DNA of 64,000 bases from an uncultured Bacteroidales bacterium (GCA_903837605.1 CAILVF010000001.1:62001-126000); one strand, 5' to 3'. Positions 34,417 to 44,532 are shown, numbered from the stretch's first letter. Notes: generated from the letters alone by a model not told the origin. A program made the numbers and translations.

Positions 34417-35544
34417 TCAGATCTTATCGCTGAACTTCTTCCCGAATAAAAAAGCAAGATTTGGAATTAAAGGGAAGCTGTTTATGGTTTTCCTGATCAC
34501 TGCATTCCTCCTTAGTTCCTTTCCAAGCCTTTTCTTTATATCAGCTTCATACGCTTTCATGGCCTGTTCGCTGAAATCCCCTGATCTGAAACATCTTAAA
34601 ACCTGCATTGCTGCTGAATTCCCGCTAACAACAGCATTTCCGATGCCGGCCCCGCTAAGAGGGTCGGCCAGGGATGCCGCATCACCTGCCAGCACAAACC
34701 GTTCGCCGGAGATTACTGGTTTACACGAGCCCAGGGGAATCCCCCGGCTTTCAAGCGGGCCGTATTGCCCGGCATGCCTGAATTTTTCATGCAAGGGTCC
34801 GTTTTCCTGCATTATTCGTGTGAAAACCTGCTTAAGATTGATGTCTGCGGATGATATTTCATCGGATAACAAACCGTAACCGGCATTCACAAGTCCGCCG
34901 TAAATGGGAAAGATCCAGAAATACCCTGAGCCGTAATGCCTTCCGGCATAGAACTCAGTAAGGTCTTCACGAACACCTGAAACCCCTTTAAAGTAAGCCC
35001 TTACCGCCGAAACATGGTGTTTCCTGCTGATTTTATTGCCTCCCAGCAAGCTCGTGGATAATCCGTTGACGCCATCGGCTCCCACGATCATTTTACAACT
35101 AATTTCCAGGCTTCCGCTTTTCGTAATTAAAGTAAAACTTTCAGCCGTCCTCTTTATTTCTGCAACATCTGATTCCTGGTATATGGTTGTCATCGGCAAA
35201 CCTGAGGCAAGTTCAAGTAAAAAGTTGTCAAAATACAGCCTCCTGCATGTGTAGGCCTCGTTCTCCCAATGCTTGTGAAAAAACCTGTTGTTGTAATGAA
35301 AGACCGATCCGCTGGTCCGGAGTTTTTGTGTTACTTTCAGGAATTCCCGGTCGAAACCGGGGACGATTTGCTTCAGGATTTTAATGGCTTCCCCGGGTAT
35401 TGCATCTCCGCAAACCTTGTCTTTCGGGAATTTCTGCTTTTCGATTAATGCTATCCGCAGTCCTGAACCCAAAAGGGAAAGGGCACAGGCGGTTCCTGCC
35501 GGCCCCCCGCCCAGGATAACCAGGTCGTAATTTTTTTCAGTCAA
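34417..35544 (-). CDS. geranylgeranyl reductase-family FAD oxidoreductase
   Basis: A 375-residue flavoprotein with the N-terminal dinucleotide-binding motif LGGGPAGTACAL, a conserved GADGVNG motif and, in the C-terminal half, the AGDAASLADPLSGAGI motif typical of the geranylgeranyl reductase/PHBH-like family. Such enzymes reduce or hydroxylate isoprenoid or lipid substrates; the substrate here is not known. It is convergent with the OmpA-type gene, the two stops being 9 bp apart, and is monocistronic. Membrane association is possible but not visible. Confidence 0.85.
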   Translation of the reverse strand: MTEKNYDLVILGGGPAGTACALSLLGSGLRIALIEKQKFPKDKVCGDAIPGEAIKILKQIVPGFDREFLKVTQKLRTSGSVFHYNNRFFHKHWENEAYTCRRLYFDNFLLELASGLPMTTIYQESDVAEIKRTAESFTLITKSGSLEISCKMIVGADGVNGLSTSLLGGNKISRKHHVSAVRAYFKGVSGVREDLTEFYAGRHYGSGYFWIFPIYGGLVNAGYGLLSDEISSADINLKQVFTRIMQENGPLHEKFRHAGQYGPLESRGIPLGSCKPVISGERFVLAGDAASLADPLSGAGIGNAVVSGNSAAMQVLRCFRSGDFSEQAMKAYEADIKKRLGKELRRNAVIRKTINSFPLIPNLAFLFGKKFSDKI

Positions 35545-35612
35545 GATCCCTTCTCATTTTCGTGTAAAAATACTGCATTTCAGAAGGATATTAAGATAAG
35601 TTGCATCGATAC

Positions 35613-35643
35613 TTGGCGGTTTCCTTAATTATATGTAATTTTG
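35613..35643 (+). promoter_or_regulatory. promoter of the thrS operon
   Basis: TTG at 35613-35615, a 20-base spacer and TAATTTTG followed by C at 35636-35643. The leader to the ATG at 35671 is about 25 bases. Confidence 0.7.
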
Positions 35644-35670
35644 CACCCCTAATTTGACAGAGGTATAGTA

Positions 35671-37614
35671 ATGATCAAGATTACTTTGCCAGACGGTTCC
35701 ATAAGAGAATACCCTAGCGGTGTCACCGGGCTGGAAGTTGCGAAAAGTATAAGCGAAGGACTGGCACGCAATGTGCTGGCTGCAAAAGTTAATAACGAGG
35801 TGTGGGATGCAACACGGCCTATCACCTCCGATTCCACCCTGAAACTTCTTACCTGGAACGATACTGAAGGAAAGTCTGCGATGTGGCATTCATCAGCCCA
35901 TTTGATGGCTGAAGCTATTGAATTCCTTTATCCGGGCGCCAAATTCGGGATTGGTCCCGACATTGAGAACGGCTTTTACTACGATATTGACTTCGGCGAC
36001 CAAACGATCTCATCCGAAGATTTTCCAAAAATAGAGGCAAAGATCCTTGAATTTGCAAAGGAAAAGCAGGTATTTTTAAGGAAAGAGGTTGCTAAATCGT
36101 CAGCCATTGATTATTTTACCACAAAAGGCGACGAGTACAAGATTGAGCTGTTAACCGACCTGGCCGACGGGGAAATCACTTTTTATGAATCCGGGCGTTT
36201 TACTGATCTCTGCAGGGGCCCGCATATACCCGATACCAGTTTCATCAAGGCTGTAAAACTTCTGAATATTGCCGGTGCATACTGGCGGGGAGATGAAACA
36301 CGCAAGCAGCTTACCCGTATTTATGGTATAACTTTCCCTAAGCAAAAGGAACTCGAAGAATACATGGTATTGCTCGAGGAAGCCAAAAAACGCGACCACC
36401 GCAAACTGGGGAAAGAACTGGAGTTGTTCACATTCTCACAGAAGGTCGGGCTTGGTCTCCCGCTATGGCTGCCGCGAGGCGCCCAGCTTCGTGAGCGCCT
36501 TGAGATGTTCCTGAAAAAGGTTCAGAAGAAAGCCGGATATGAACCTGTGATATGCCCTCATATCGGTAATGTCGAGCTATATAAGACATCAGGCCATTTT
36601 CAGAAATATGGTGAAAGCTCATTCAGACCGATAACGACCCCGGTTCCCGGCGAAGAGTTCTTTCTTAAACCAATGAACTGTCCTCACCATTGCGAGATCT
36701 ATAAACATAAGCCGCGTTCCTACCGCGACCTGCCTGTAAGGCTTGCCGAATTCGGCACCGTATACCGCTATGAACAAAGCGGGGAACTTCACGGGCTTAC
36801 TCGTGTACGCGGATTTACCCAGGACGATGCACATATTTTCTGTACACCCGAACAGGTAAAGGATGAGTTCAAGGGGGTGATGGACATCGTTATGCTGATC
36901 TTTAAAGCTCTCGACTTTAAGGATTTCATTGTACAGATTTCACTTCGTGACACCAGGAATAAGGAAAAATATATCGGGTCAGACGAAAATTGGGAGAAAG
37001 CCGAGTCGGCAATCCTCGAGGTCGCAGCTGAACGTAATCTGAATACCGTAATAGTTCCCGGGGAAGCAGCATTCTATGGCCCGAAGATGGATTTTATGGT
37101 CAAGGACGCCCTCGGAAGGAAATGGCAGCTTGGTACTATCCAGGTCGACTACAACCTTCCTGAACGGTTTGAACTGGAATATATCGGGGCCGATAACCAG
37201 AAACATCGCCCTGTGATGATACATCGTGCCCCCTTTGGGTCAATGGAACGCTTTGTTGCCGTGCTTCTTGAACATACAGCAGGGAATTTCCCCTTGTGGC
37301 TTACCCCGGATCAGGCTATCATACTGCCAATCAGTGAGAAATATACTGATTATGCAAAAAAAGTTTTGAATTTGCTGGATAATTCCGAAATTCGTGCACG
37401 GATAGATGACCGTAACGAAAAGGCCGGCAAGAAGATACGTGATGCTGAACTCTCCAAGGTGCCGTTTATGCTGGTAGTAGGTGAGAGGGAAGAATCTGAA
37501 GGCAGCGTTTCAGTGCGCAAACATACACAGGGAGACCTTGGTCCGCAGAAAGTTGAAGAATTTATTCGTTATATAAAAGAAGAAGTAAATAAAGAATTAG
37601 GCGATTTACAATAG
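35671..37614 (+). CDS. thrS: threonyl-tRNA synthetase
   Basis: A 647-residue class II synthetase with TGS (1-65) and SAD editing (about 70-240) domains, a catalytic core with [26 protein letters not shown] and a DDAHIF region, and a C-terminal anticodon-binding domain. Zinc ligands Cys and His of the core are recognisable. It leads the conserved translation cluster thrS-infC-rpmI-rplT. No T-box or thrS-like operator leader was seen; the leader is too short for one. Confidence 0.98.
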   Translation: MIKITLPDGSIREYPSGVTGLEVAKSISEGLARNVLAAKVNNEVWDATRPITSDSTLKLLTWNDTEGKSAMWHSSAHLMAEAIEFLYPGAKFGIGPDIENGFYYDIDFGDQTISSEDFPKIEAKILEFAKEKQVFLRKEVAKSSAIDYFTTKGDEYKIELLTDLADGEITFYESGRFTDLCRGPHIPDTSFIKAVKLLNIAGAYWRGDETRKQLTRIYGITFPKQKELEEYMVLLEEAKKRDHRKLGKELELFTFSQKVGLGLPLWLPRGAQLRERLEMFLKKVQKKAGYEPVICPHIGNVELYKTSGHFQKYGESSFRPITTPVPGEEFFLKPMNCPHHCEIYKHKPRSYRDLPVRLAEFGTVYRYEQSGELHGLTRVRGFTQDDAHIFCTPEQVKDEFKGVMDIVMLIFKALDFKDFIVQISLRDTRNKEKYIGSDENWEKAESAILEVAAERNLNTVIVPGEAAFYGPKMDFMVKDALGRKWQLGTIQVDYNLPERFELEYIGADNQKHRPVMIHRAPFGSMERFVAVLLEHTAGNFPLWLTPDQAIILPISEKYTDYAKKVLNLLDNSEIRARIDDRNEKAGKKIRDAELSKVPFMLVVGEREESEGSVSVRKHTQGDLGPQKVEEFIRYIKEEVNKELGDLQ

Positions 37615-37619
37615 AGTAA

Positions 37620-37648
37620 CCAGTCACTGTTCACCAGTCACCAGTCAC
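37620..37648 (+). repeat. CCAGTCAC short repeat
   Basis: CCAGTCAC occurs three times, at 37620, 37634 and 37641, between thrS and the infC Shine-Dalgarno sequence. Its role is unknown. Confidence 0.7.
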
Positions 37649-37657
37649 TTTTTAAAA

Positions 37658-37671
37658 AAGGAGGAAATATA
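37658..37671 (+). promoter_or_regulatory. strong Shine-Dalgarno and ATA start of infC
   Basis: AAGGAGG at 37658-37664 lies four bases before ATA (37669-37671). In the infC frame there is no ATG, GTG or TTG between the thrS stop (37612-37614) and 37762, by which point conserved IF-3 residues have already been passed. This site therefore decides the start, and its strength is unusual for this genome. Confidence 0.75.
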
Positions 37672-38223
37672 GCAACACCTTATCAACATCCGAGAAGGTT
37701 CACAAGGCCGCAAAAAAAGGAGGATCTCCACAACATCAACCAGAATATCAAGTCACCGGTTGTGCGTGTGGTTGGCGAGAACATAACGCCGGGTATCTAT
37801 AACCTCAGGGAGGCTCAGAATATTGCGGAAAATATCGGCCTTGACCTGGTTGAAATATCCCCGACTGCAAATCCGCCCGTTTGCAAGGTTGTGGACTATA
37901 AGAAATTCCTTTATGAGCTGAAGAAGAAACAAAAGGAAATGAAAGCCAAAACGGCTAAGATTGTTATTAAGGAAATTCGTCTTGGGCCGAATACCGATGA
38001 CCATGATTTCAATTTCAAACTGAACCATGCAATCAAATTCCTGAAAGAAGGGGCAAAGGTCAAAGTTGACGTTTTCTTCAAAGGCCGTTCCATCATATAT
38101 AAGGAACAAGGCGAACTCATCCTCCTGAAATTTGCGCAGTCGGTCGTTGATTATGGAAAGATTGAGCAAATGCCCAGGCTTGAAGGAAAAAGAATGATTA
38201 TGATCATAGCGCCGAAGAAATGA
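37669..38223 (+). CDS. infC: translation initiation factor IF-3
   Basis: A 184-residue factor that binds the 30S subunit and proofreads initiation codons. From the ATA at 37669 the N-terminus is ATPYQHPRRFTRPQKK, then the conserved INQNIKSPVVRVVGEN of the N domain, VEISPTANPPVCKVVDY, and the C domain with KEIRLGPNTDDHDF and DVFFKGRS. The GTG at 37762 would cut into the N domain and is rejected. A non-AUG start is known for infC in several bacteria and lets IF-3 limit its own synthesis. It sits in the usual place between thrS and rpmI. Confidence 0.93.
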   Translation: MATPYQHPRRFTRPQKKEDLHNINQNIKSPVVRVVGENITPGIYNLREAQNIAENIGLDLVEISPTANPPVCKVVDYKKFLYELKKKQKEMKAKTAKIVIKEIRLGPNTDDHDFNFKLNHAIKFLKEGAKVKVDVFFKGRSIIYKEQGELILLKFAQSVVDYGKIEQMPRLEGKRMIMIIAPKK

Positions 38224-38226
38224 TTA

Positions 38227-38247
38227 GCTATGAGCCATGAGCCATGA
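38227..38247 (+). repeat. three 7-bp GCYATGA tandem units
   Basis: GCTATGA, GCCATGA and GCCATGA follow directly after infC at 38227, 38234 and 38241. Significance unknown. Confidence 0.7.
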
Positions 38248-38332
38248 GTGAAAAGTGAACTTGTTGAAACAGAATATCGTAAATGCAATTAAAAAGAACT
38301 TTTAATAACCTCAAATAATAACAAACAGAATC

Positions 38333-38527
38333 ATGCCAAAAATGAAGTCGAAATCCGGCGCAAAAAAACGGTTCACATTGACCGGTACCGGAAAAATCAA
38401 GAGAAAGCATGCTTTCAAAAGCCACATCCTGACCAAAAAGTCAACGAAACGAAAACGTAATCTTACGTATTCAACACTCGTTGATAAGGCCGATGCCGCT
38501 AATGTAAAGGAAATGCTTCAAAATTAA
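38333..38527 (+). CDS. rpmI: 50S ribosomal protein L35
   Basis: A basic 64-residue ribosomal protein. The N-terminus [14 protein letters not shown], the [14 protein letters not shown] motif and the KSTKRKRNL motif are diagnostic. It is in the universal infC-rpmI-rplT order, 109 bp after infC. Confidence 0.98.
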   Translation: MPKMKSKSGAKKRFTLTGTGKIKRKHAFKSHILTKKSTKRKRNLTYSTLVDKADAANVKEMLQN

Positions 38528-38599
38528 TTTATGTCGAACTTGCAACCAGCTTTAAGATCCCTGTAGAATAGGGGCGCTGATGCAAAAAAAAGTAAAAAA

Positions 38600-38947
38600 A
38601 TGCCAAGATCAGTAAATGCAGTTGCCTCCAGGGCCAGAAGGAAAAAGGTCCTCAAACAAGCAAAGGGGCAATTTGGAAGAAGAAAAAATGTTCTGACCGT
38701 AGCTAAAAACTCGGTTGAGAAAGGGCTGGGCTATGCTTATCGCGACCGCCGTACCAAGAAAAGGAACTTTCGCGGTCTGTGGATCACTCGTATTAATGCA
38801 GGTGTTCGCCAGTACGGGTTATCATATTCGGTTTTTATGGGCAAACTTGCTGAAAACAATATCGCACTGAACCGTAAAACCCTTGCCGACCTCGCCATGA
38901 ACCATCCTGAAGCTTTTAAAGCTGTTGTTGAAGAAGTCAACAAATAG
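38600..38947 (+). CDS. rplT: 50S ribosomal protein L20
   Basis: A 115-residue 23S rRNA-binding protein needed for early assembly of the large subunit. It begins [16 protein letters not shown] and continues through [23 protein letters not shown] and WITRINAG, all canonical. It ends the operon and is followed by the terminator at 38962-38995. L20 represses its own operon in other bacteria; no such leader structure was identified here. Confidence 0.98.
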   Translation: MPRSVNAVASRARRKKVLKQAKGQFGRRKNVLTVAKNSVEKGLGYAYRDRRTKKRNFRGLWITRINAGVRQYGLSYSVFMGKLAENNIALNRKTLADLAMNHPEAFKAVVEEVNK

Positions 38948-38961
38948 GAATATAACTAACG

Positions 38962-38995
38962 AAAAAGGGCGCCCGAACAAGGCGCCTTTTTTTTT
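38962..38995 (+). terminator. rho-independent terminator of rplT
   Basis: GGCGCC (38968-38973) and GGCGCC (38981-38986) form a GC stem with a CGAACAA loop, followed by nine T. It touches the stop codon of the convergent TlpA-like gene and may also act on that strand. Confidence 0.88.
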
Positions 38996-40412
38996 ACCTG
39001 TCCTTTTTCCGGTAATAATTCTCCAGAAATTTCTCGATCTGTTCAACGGCGAGCCTTTTGGCGATGATCTCCTTCTGCTCGTTGAGTATATAGATAACCG
39101 GTGTGGAAATAATGTCGTACTGCCCGTGAAGTTCCCCGGTCAGGGTGCGCGGACCATTAACATTGATCCAGTTCATCTTCTTCTTTTTAATGAAGTTTTT
39201 CATTTTGACCATGGAAGAATCGGTACAAACCGCGTAAATCTCCAGGCCGAATTTTAACTGGTTCTTATCATAAAAGTCCTTCAGTTTGGGTATCTCCTGG
39301 GCACAATTTCCGCACTCCGGATCCCAGAAAAGTATGAGCAGGGTCTTTGCATTTACATTATACATTGAGACAAGCTGAAGGCTGGTGTCCTGCATGATCA
39401 TGTTGGGAGGGCGTTTCCCGATTAAAAGCGACTCCATCTTGGCAGCTTTTTTAATGATCTCCTTTTTCACAGTCTCATCCACCCATGGGGTTTGATTCGT
39501 TACGTAATATTTGTTTACTACATGGACGAAAATCTTGTCAAACCCCATGATGTCTGAATTTTCGTATTGCCTGGTGATAAACCACACCATGTATTTAAAC
39601 ATTTCAGGGTTGATCCTCGATTTTTCGATAAGGAAATCAGCTTCACTAATTATAGTATCAGGCAGTTGGGGAAGAACTTTATCGAAATATTTCACAAGTT
39701 TAGAGTGAAACACCGGTGTGCGTAAAGCCCTGTCATCGGTAAAACTTACATCGTCCCAGAAATGATTCCTGTAATACCTGTATGCAAAAGTTGAGTCCTT
39801 ACGGCCGTTCGGAAGGGTAGGGACCTGGGGTATTTCAGGTTCTTTCATTATATTTATCATGAAAGCAACAAATGATTCAGGGTGCTCCTTTACAATATTC
39901 AGCTTGTACTGGATAATGACCTTGTTGAGTTTACCAATGCTGTCGGAAAGAAATTTTACCGAGTCGGCATTCTTTGAATGTTTGTCCAGCTCTTTTTGGA
40001 AAGCCTGTACCTTGTTGTACTCCTGTTTGTTAAATTTAAGGTAATCGTAGAATAATATATTATCAGGCGAACCTTTGATACTCATTGTTTTCAGAGTGTT
40101 GGCTTTGTCAGTCTCAATGCTGAACTCCTTATCCTTGTCGATAATGAAATCAAAGTAATTCTTTTCGGAAATAATAAAAATATAAATGCCCTTAGGCAGG
40201 TCAGCAGCCGCAGAATATGTGCATTTCCCCGATTTGTCAAGCTTCAATGTGTCTTTAATGTATGTCCCGTTGCCGTAATAGTTTGCAATGAGACATGCAG
40301 TATCTCTCAGCCCTTTAATGTGGAATTGCAGTTTATATCCCTTTTGTGCTGATGATGAGATAATGCATCCGCACAAAAGAGCAAGTAATAACAGTCTTTT
40401 AAAGATTTTCAT
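38994..40412 (-). CDS. TlpA-like thioredoxin domain protein with DUF4369/DUF5106-type N-terminus
   Basis: A 472-residue exported protein with a signal peptide (1-22). The N-terminal beta domain (about 25-120) resembles DUF4369, the helical middle (130-310) resembles DUF5106, and the C-terminal 130 residues form a thioredoxin fold with the active site FWDPECGNCAQEIP (CGNC) and a cis-Pro region STPVIYILN. These multi-domain periplasmic thiol-disulfide proteins are frequent in Bacteroidota and are thought to act in periplasmic redox or stress. The substrate is unknown. Confidence 0.85.
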   Translation of the reverse strand: MKIFKRLLLLALLCGCIISSSAQKGYKLQFHIKGLRDTACLIANYYGNGTYIKDTLKLDKSGKCTYSAAADLPKGIYIFIISEKNYFDFIIDKDKEFSIETDKANTLKTMSIKGSPDNILFYDYLKFNKQEYNKVQAFQKELDKHSKNADSVKFLSDSIGKLNKVIIQYKLNIVKEHPESFVAFMINIMKEPEIPQVPTLPNGRKDSTFAYRYYRNHFWDDVSFTDDRALRTPVFHSKLVKYFDKVLPQLPDTIISEADFLIEKSRINPEMFKYMVWFITRQYENSDIMGFDKIFVHVVNKYYVTNQTPWVDETVKKEIIKKAAKMESLLIGKRPPNMIMQDTSLQLVSMYNVNAKTLLILFWDPECGNCAQEIPKLKDFYDKNQLKFGLEIYAVCTDSSMVKMKNFIKKKKMNWINVNGPRTLTGELHGQYDIISTPVIYILNEQKEIIAKRLAVEQIEKFLENYYRKKDR

Positions 40413-40430
40413 CTGGTTTCTTCAATTAGT

Positions 40431-41129
40431 TCATTTCTTCTTGAGTTCTTTTTCATATGGGCGGAAGAACATTTTAACGTAATATAAGCCTATTGCTTCA
40501 TTCATTACCTCACGAAACCCTTTGCTGGAGTGCCACCAGTTGTTTGCGTCGTAGAAGATATTCGGCAGCGAAATTATCCCGACCCTGAGCGAGTCACCCA
40601 TTGCCGCCTGGAACAGGATACGTGAACGGGCTCCGTGAACGCTCATTGTCATCAGGTTAACCGCTTTAATATCCGGCCGGTGGGCATGAAGCCAATATTT
40701 AAAAGCAAGTCCTGAATTATACGTTCTGTCATTCATGATCTCATCAGTTTCAACAACCACCAGTTTGGTGGAGTCAAACCCCAGTTTCTTCAATGATTCC
40801 GCAGCAACCCTCGCAGTGTTTTTAAATTCCGACAACAATCCCCCTGATTCAATCGGGGTCCCCGTCGTCACCAGAAGTGAATAATGGCCTTGCTTGAATT
40901 CCCTGATGGCATCGGCCAACACATAATCACTGATGAACCCTTCAAGGGCCAACACCGTTGTTTTTTCACGCTGTACCGGGGATAGTATGGAATACAGGTT
41001 CCTGAAAAAGAGAAAAGAAGGAATTGTCAGCATCAGGATGATCAGGATCCAGCCCCAGGCCGTCAATCCCCACCTGACTTTCCGGTTTATCAAAAAATAG
41101 CCCCTGCGATTTTCGTCCATTTCCATCAT
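40431..41129 (-). CDS. YdcF/ElyC (DUF218)-like membrane protein
   Basis: A 232-residue protein with one N-terminal membrane helix (about 23-45) and a soluble domain. Features such as VLALEGFISDYVLADAI, a TTGTPI motif, NDRTYNSGLAF and MSVHGARSRILFQ fit the DUF218 (YdcF, SanA, ElyC) fold linked to envelope integrity in other bacteria. Its ATG overlaps the stop of the upstream DUF4301 gene (ATGA), so the two are translationally coupled. Confidence 0.75.
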   Translation of the reverse strand: MMEMDENRRGYFLINRKVRWGLTAWGWILIILMLTIPSFLFFRNLYSILSPVQREKTTVLALEGFISDYVLADAIREFKQGHYSLLVTTGTPIESGGLLSEFKNTARVAAESLKKLGFDSTKLVVVETDEIMNDRTYNSGLAFKYWLHAHRPDIKAVNLMTMSVHGARSRILFQAAMGDSLRVGIISLPNIFYDANNWWHSSKGFREVMNEAIGLYYVKMFFRPYEKELKKK

Positions 41130-42679
41130 GCCCTGAGATGTTCCTTCCTGAGGAGGTCATTAACTGTCTTGACCGGGTTAAACGTGATGACAGGAACCTC
41201 CATGAAAACCGTCATCCAGTCGGCCATGGCCCCGTTCCACAATCCCGGTCTCTCTAACGCCTTGAGATTTTTTCCCCCGCTTGATTTTAAAGAAATAAAA
41301 CCTGTTTCTTCATCCACATACCTTGAAAGGTCGAATTTATTGCCAGCGTAATCGCGAAACGAACATACGAGGTCTACGGGATTGAAATGGGTTGCAGAAC
41401 GAAAGACCGAAAGCTGTTCGGGATCTTTTAAATTTACCTGGGAAGATTCGACGATTTGCAGTGACAGCCCGCCATTAGTGTTCTTAACCCAGTACGGACC
41501 ACCTCCGGGTTCGCCTTCATTCTTCACCATCCCGCAAACCCTCATCGGCCTGTTTAGTCTTTCATACAGCCATTTGACCTTTGCTTCCTTTGCCAAACCG
41601 GAGAAAGTTTGCGGCAAATCCAGTGACAGGTACTTCAATCCAAATTCTGTAATTTCTGATATGTCTTCCGCCTTGCAGTTTCCCTTATGAACTTTATCGA
41701 GAAATTCAAAGATGTGCTTTCTCATCCACAACAGGTAACCGCCAATCAGTTTCTTATTAAGCACGGTAGGCTCTTTTAATCGGTCGGGAACGATGTTGTC
41801 AATATTTTTCACAAAAACAATATCCGCATCTATATCGCTGAGGTTCCGGAGTAATGAACCATGCCCGCCGGGCCTGAAAAGAAGGCTGCCGCCGGCATTT
41901 CTGAATGGCTTGTTCCCCTCATCAACAGCAATGGTATCAGTAGAAGGCTTCTGAACTGAATAACTGATATCAAAGCGAACCTTTAGTAAGGATTCATAAT
42001 AAGTTCTTACATTATCGACAAGGCTTTCAAATCTTGACCTGTGCTCAGGAGAAATTGTAAAGTGCAGACTGGCTTTATGGCTGCTATTGCTAGCATATAA
42101 AGCAGCTTCCACCATATGTTCTTCTGCAGAAGTCCTTGCCCCGTAAGGATAATCGTGAAACTTTATCAGGCCTTTCGGCAGATTGGAATAATCAAGGCCT
42201 TGCCCGGCAAGGATATAGTCTATAATAGTATTGTATTCCTGGTTTTTAATCAGGTCCTGGAGATTGAGGCCATTTCGATCGAGCCTTAACGATAATTCAG
42301 AATAAAACGCTATATCCTGGAGGTGGGTGATAAAATACCATACTGAATTAAATCCTTTGTCCTTGTTAAACAGGACCTCGCCAGATGGTCCGGGTTGATA
42401 TCTCTCCCTGAATTCAAATAAATGCTTGAACATCCTGCTTGCGGCACCGGATGCAGGAACAAATTTTACAACTTCAAGATCTTCAATACCTTGCTCGTAG
42501 AATCGTACGTATTTTTCTCTTTCTGCAGTGCCTGGACAAACAATTCCATCGCCTGAAGTTGCAGGCTTTTCAAGATTTATGAACGGGAACCCATGGATGA
42601 AATGATTGATTTGGCGTTCAAGAGTTTCAACACTCATTCCCCTGTCATTTATTTGTATTAGATCACTTTCTGAAAACAT
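41126..42679 (-). CDS. DUF4301 family protein
   Basis: A 517-residue cytosolic protein of the DUF4301 family. From the chosen ATG at 42679 it begins MFSESDLIQINDRGMSVETL, followed by KFVPASGAASRMFKHLF, a motif resembling a nucleotide-binding loop, and GGHGSLLRNLSDIDADIVFVKNID later, in which an HGSLL-type motif is like those of sugar nucleotidyltransferases. The function is not established. A GTG at 42694 would add five residues. It precedes and overlaps the YdcF-like gene. Confidence 0.85.
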   Translation of the reverse strand: MFSESDLIQINDRGMSVETLERQINHFIHGFPFINLEKPATSGDGIVCPGTAEREKYVRFYEQGIEDLEVVKFVPASGAASRMFKHLFEFRERYQPGPSGEVLFNKDKGFNSVWYFITHLQDIAFYSELSLRLDRNGLNLQDLIKNQEYNTIIDYILAGQGLDYSNLPKGLIKFHDYPYGARTSAEEHMVEAALYASNSSHKASLHFTISPEHRSRFESLVDNVRTYYESLLKVRFDISYSVQKPSTDTIAVDEGNKPFRNAGGSLLFRPGGHGSLLRNLSDIDADIVFVKNIDNIVPDRLKEPTVLNKKLIGGYLLWMRKHIFEFLDKVHKGNCKAEDISEITEFGLKYLSLDLPQTFSGLAKEAKVKWLYERLNRPMRVCGMVKNEGEPGGGPYWVKNTNGGLSLQIVESSQVNLKDPEQLSVFRSATHFNPVDLVCSFRDYAGNKFDLSRYVDEETGFISLKSSGGKNLKALERPGLWNGAMADWMTVFMEVPVITFNPVKTVNDLLRKEHLRA

Positions 42680-42855
42680 TGGAAATTTTTTCACGAAGAT
42701 ACAAAACAGCTTTAATCTTGCTAAATCTTGTTTAATCCCTTGTTAATCTTTCTCCTTTAATGGATTTTTTATCACATTTGTATACTATTGCTGAATTTTA
42801 TGTGTTGTCAAACTAAACCCTCAAGAATCAAATCTTCATTGAAATAATTAAACCG

Positions 42856-44532
42856 ATGAAAAAACTGCTTACTTTAATCATGCTATTCTATGGATACACA
42901 ATATCCGCACAGGTTGCCCCGCATAAGTATTTTATAGAGTTCACCGACAAGAATCAGAACCCGTATTCACTTGATCACCCTGAACAATTTTTAACCCAGA
43001 GGGCTATACAGCGACGGCTCTCAATGGGGATAGGGTATGAGTTCAATGACATTCCGGTTACTCCAGCCTACATCCTGGCAATACAAAACGCAGGTGCTCA
43101 AATACTTAATCCAACTAAATGGCTCAATGGAACCACGATATACCTGGCTGATACAAACCTGATCAATACAATAAAAGCCTTGCCCTTTGTGAAGTCAGTA
43201 ACTAAAGCCGCCAATGGTAAAACCGGCAAATCAGTATTCCCGGATAAATTTGATATTGAAAATCAAATAATTCCGATTCCAACGCCACTGCCGTCAGTTA
43301 AAAATGCTTCAGCTTATGATTATGGTATATCCTTTGATCAGATTCATCTCGTAAACGGCGACCTTATGCATCAAAATGGTTTTCGCGGCCAGGGTAAAGT
43401 GATTGCCCAGCTTGACGCAGGTTTTTATCATGTGCCTGTTTTACCTGCATTTGATAGTTTGAGGGCTAACAATCAGATACTTGGATATAAGGACTTTGTC
43501 AAGGACGGGCTCCCTATTTTTGATGATCCTTCTGATCAGCACGGGATGTGGGTTCTGTCGATCATGGGAGGGATTATGCCAGGTTACCTCATAGGCGCTG
43601 CTCCAAGGGCAGGTTTTTGGCTTCTGAAAACCGAGGAAAAAGCATATGAGTATGAAACTGAGGAGTATAACTGGGTGTCTGGTGCGGAATTTGCAGATAG
43701 TGTAGGGGCTGATATAATTACTTCCTCATTGGGTTATAGTGTTTTTGATTCGTCTTTCAGGAATCATTCCTGCGCCGACATGAACGGGCATACTACGGTT
43801 TGTACCAGGGGGGCAAATACCGCTTTCAGCAAAGGAATCGTAGTAATCGTAAGTGCCGGAAACTCAGGAGGTGACCCTAACTGGCGATGTATTAGTGCGC
43901 CAGCCGATGCCGATTTTGCCATCGCCTGTGCAGCAGTTGACACAAACGGGGTCAGGGCAGGCTTCAGTTCATTAGGAGTGGATACTGCCGGTAGGGTAAA
44001 GCCTAACGTGGCAGCAATGGGAGTTCTCACTGTGATACAGGATGCAGGCGGGGGAATCAGCAGGGGAAGCGGCACTTCGTTCTCTGCACCTATCATCGCA
44101 GGCATGACAGCTTGTCTGATGCAGGCTGAACCGGCTTTTGCCAATACCTTTATAAAGAAGGCAATCGAACGTGCAGGTAGTCACGCTTCCACTTCTGACA
44201 GCCTTACAGGATTTGGTATTCCTGATTTTGTTAAAGCGATGAATATAATGTCAATAAATAGTTTTACTGAAAGTTATAGTTTAGGTATTTATCCAAATCC
44301 TGTATTTAGCAGGGCCACCCTTAGTTTTACTTCCGGAACAGGAGGGAAGGCATCAGTTAAACTTATTAATTCGCTTGGCCAGGATGCATGGGAGAGGGAA
44401 GTTAACATTGCAGCAGGGGAGAACAAGCTTAATATTAACGACTTGTCGGGGCTAACTCCTGGGGTGTACGTTGTATTGATCGAGTCTGACTTTTACCATG
44501 CAAGAACTAAAATGATCAAGCAGCCCGATTAA
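42856..44532 (+). CDS. T9SS-secreted subtilisin-like serine protease (S8)
   Basis: A 558-residue secreted protease. After a signal peptide (1-18) and a propeptide-like region, the S8 catalytic triad is visible: Asp in IAQLDAGF, His in DQHGMWV and Ser in GTSFSAPI, with the oxyanion Asn region in VSAGNSGG. The C-terminus (about 470-558, IYPNPVFSRATLSF) is a T9SS type A sorting domain. It would be exported to the cell surface or medium and degrade proteins. A terminator follows at 44555-44588. Confidence 0.93.
   Translation: MKKLLTLIMLFYGYTISAQVAPHKYFIEFTDKNQNPYSLDHPEQFLTQRAIQRRLSMGIGYEFNDIPVTPAYILAIQNAGAQILNPTKWLNGTTIYLADTNLINTIKALPFVKSVTKAANGKTGKSVFPDKFDIENQIIPIPTPLPSVKNASAYDYGISFDQIHLVNGDLMHQNGFRGQGKVIAQLDAGFYHVPVLPAFDSLRANNQILGYKDFVKDGLPIFDDPSDQHGMWVLSIMGGIMPGYLIGAAPRAGFWLLKTEEKAYEYETEEYNWVSGAEFADSVGADIITSSLGYSVFDSSFRNHSCADMNGHTTVCTRGANTAFSKGIVVIVSAGNSGGDPNWRCISAPADADFAIACAAVDTNGVRAGFSSLGVDTAGRVKPNVAAMGVLTVIQDAGGGISRGSGTSFSAPIIAGMTACLMQAEPAFANTFIKKAIERAGSHASTSDSLTGFGIPDFVKAMNIMSINSFTESYSLGIYPNPVFSRATLSFTSGTGGKASVKLINSLGQDAWEREVNIAAGENKLNINDLSGLTPGVYVVLIESDFYHARTKMIKQPD

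Noticed and set aside
34337-34879. A 180-residue plus-strand frame
   Set aside because: Opposite the flavin oxidoreductase.
37762-38223. GTG at 37762 as the infC start
   Set aside because: It would delete conserved N-domain residues that are encoded in frame upstream.
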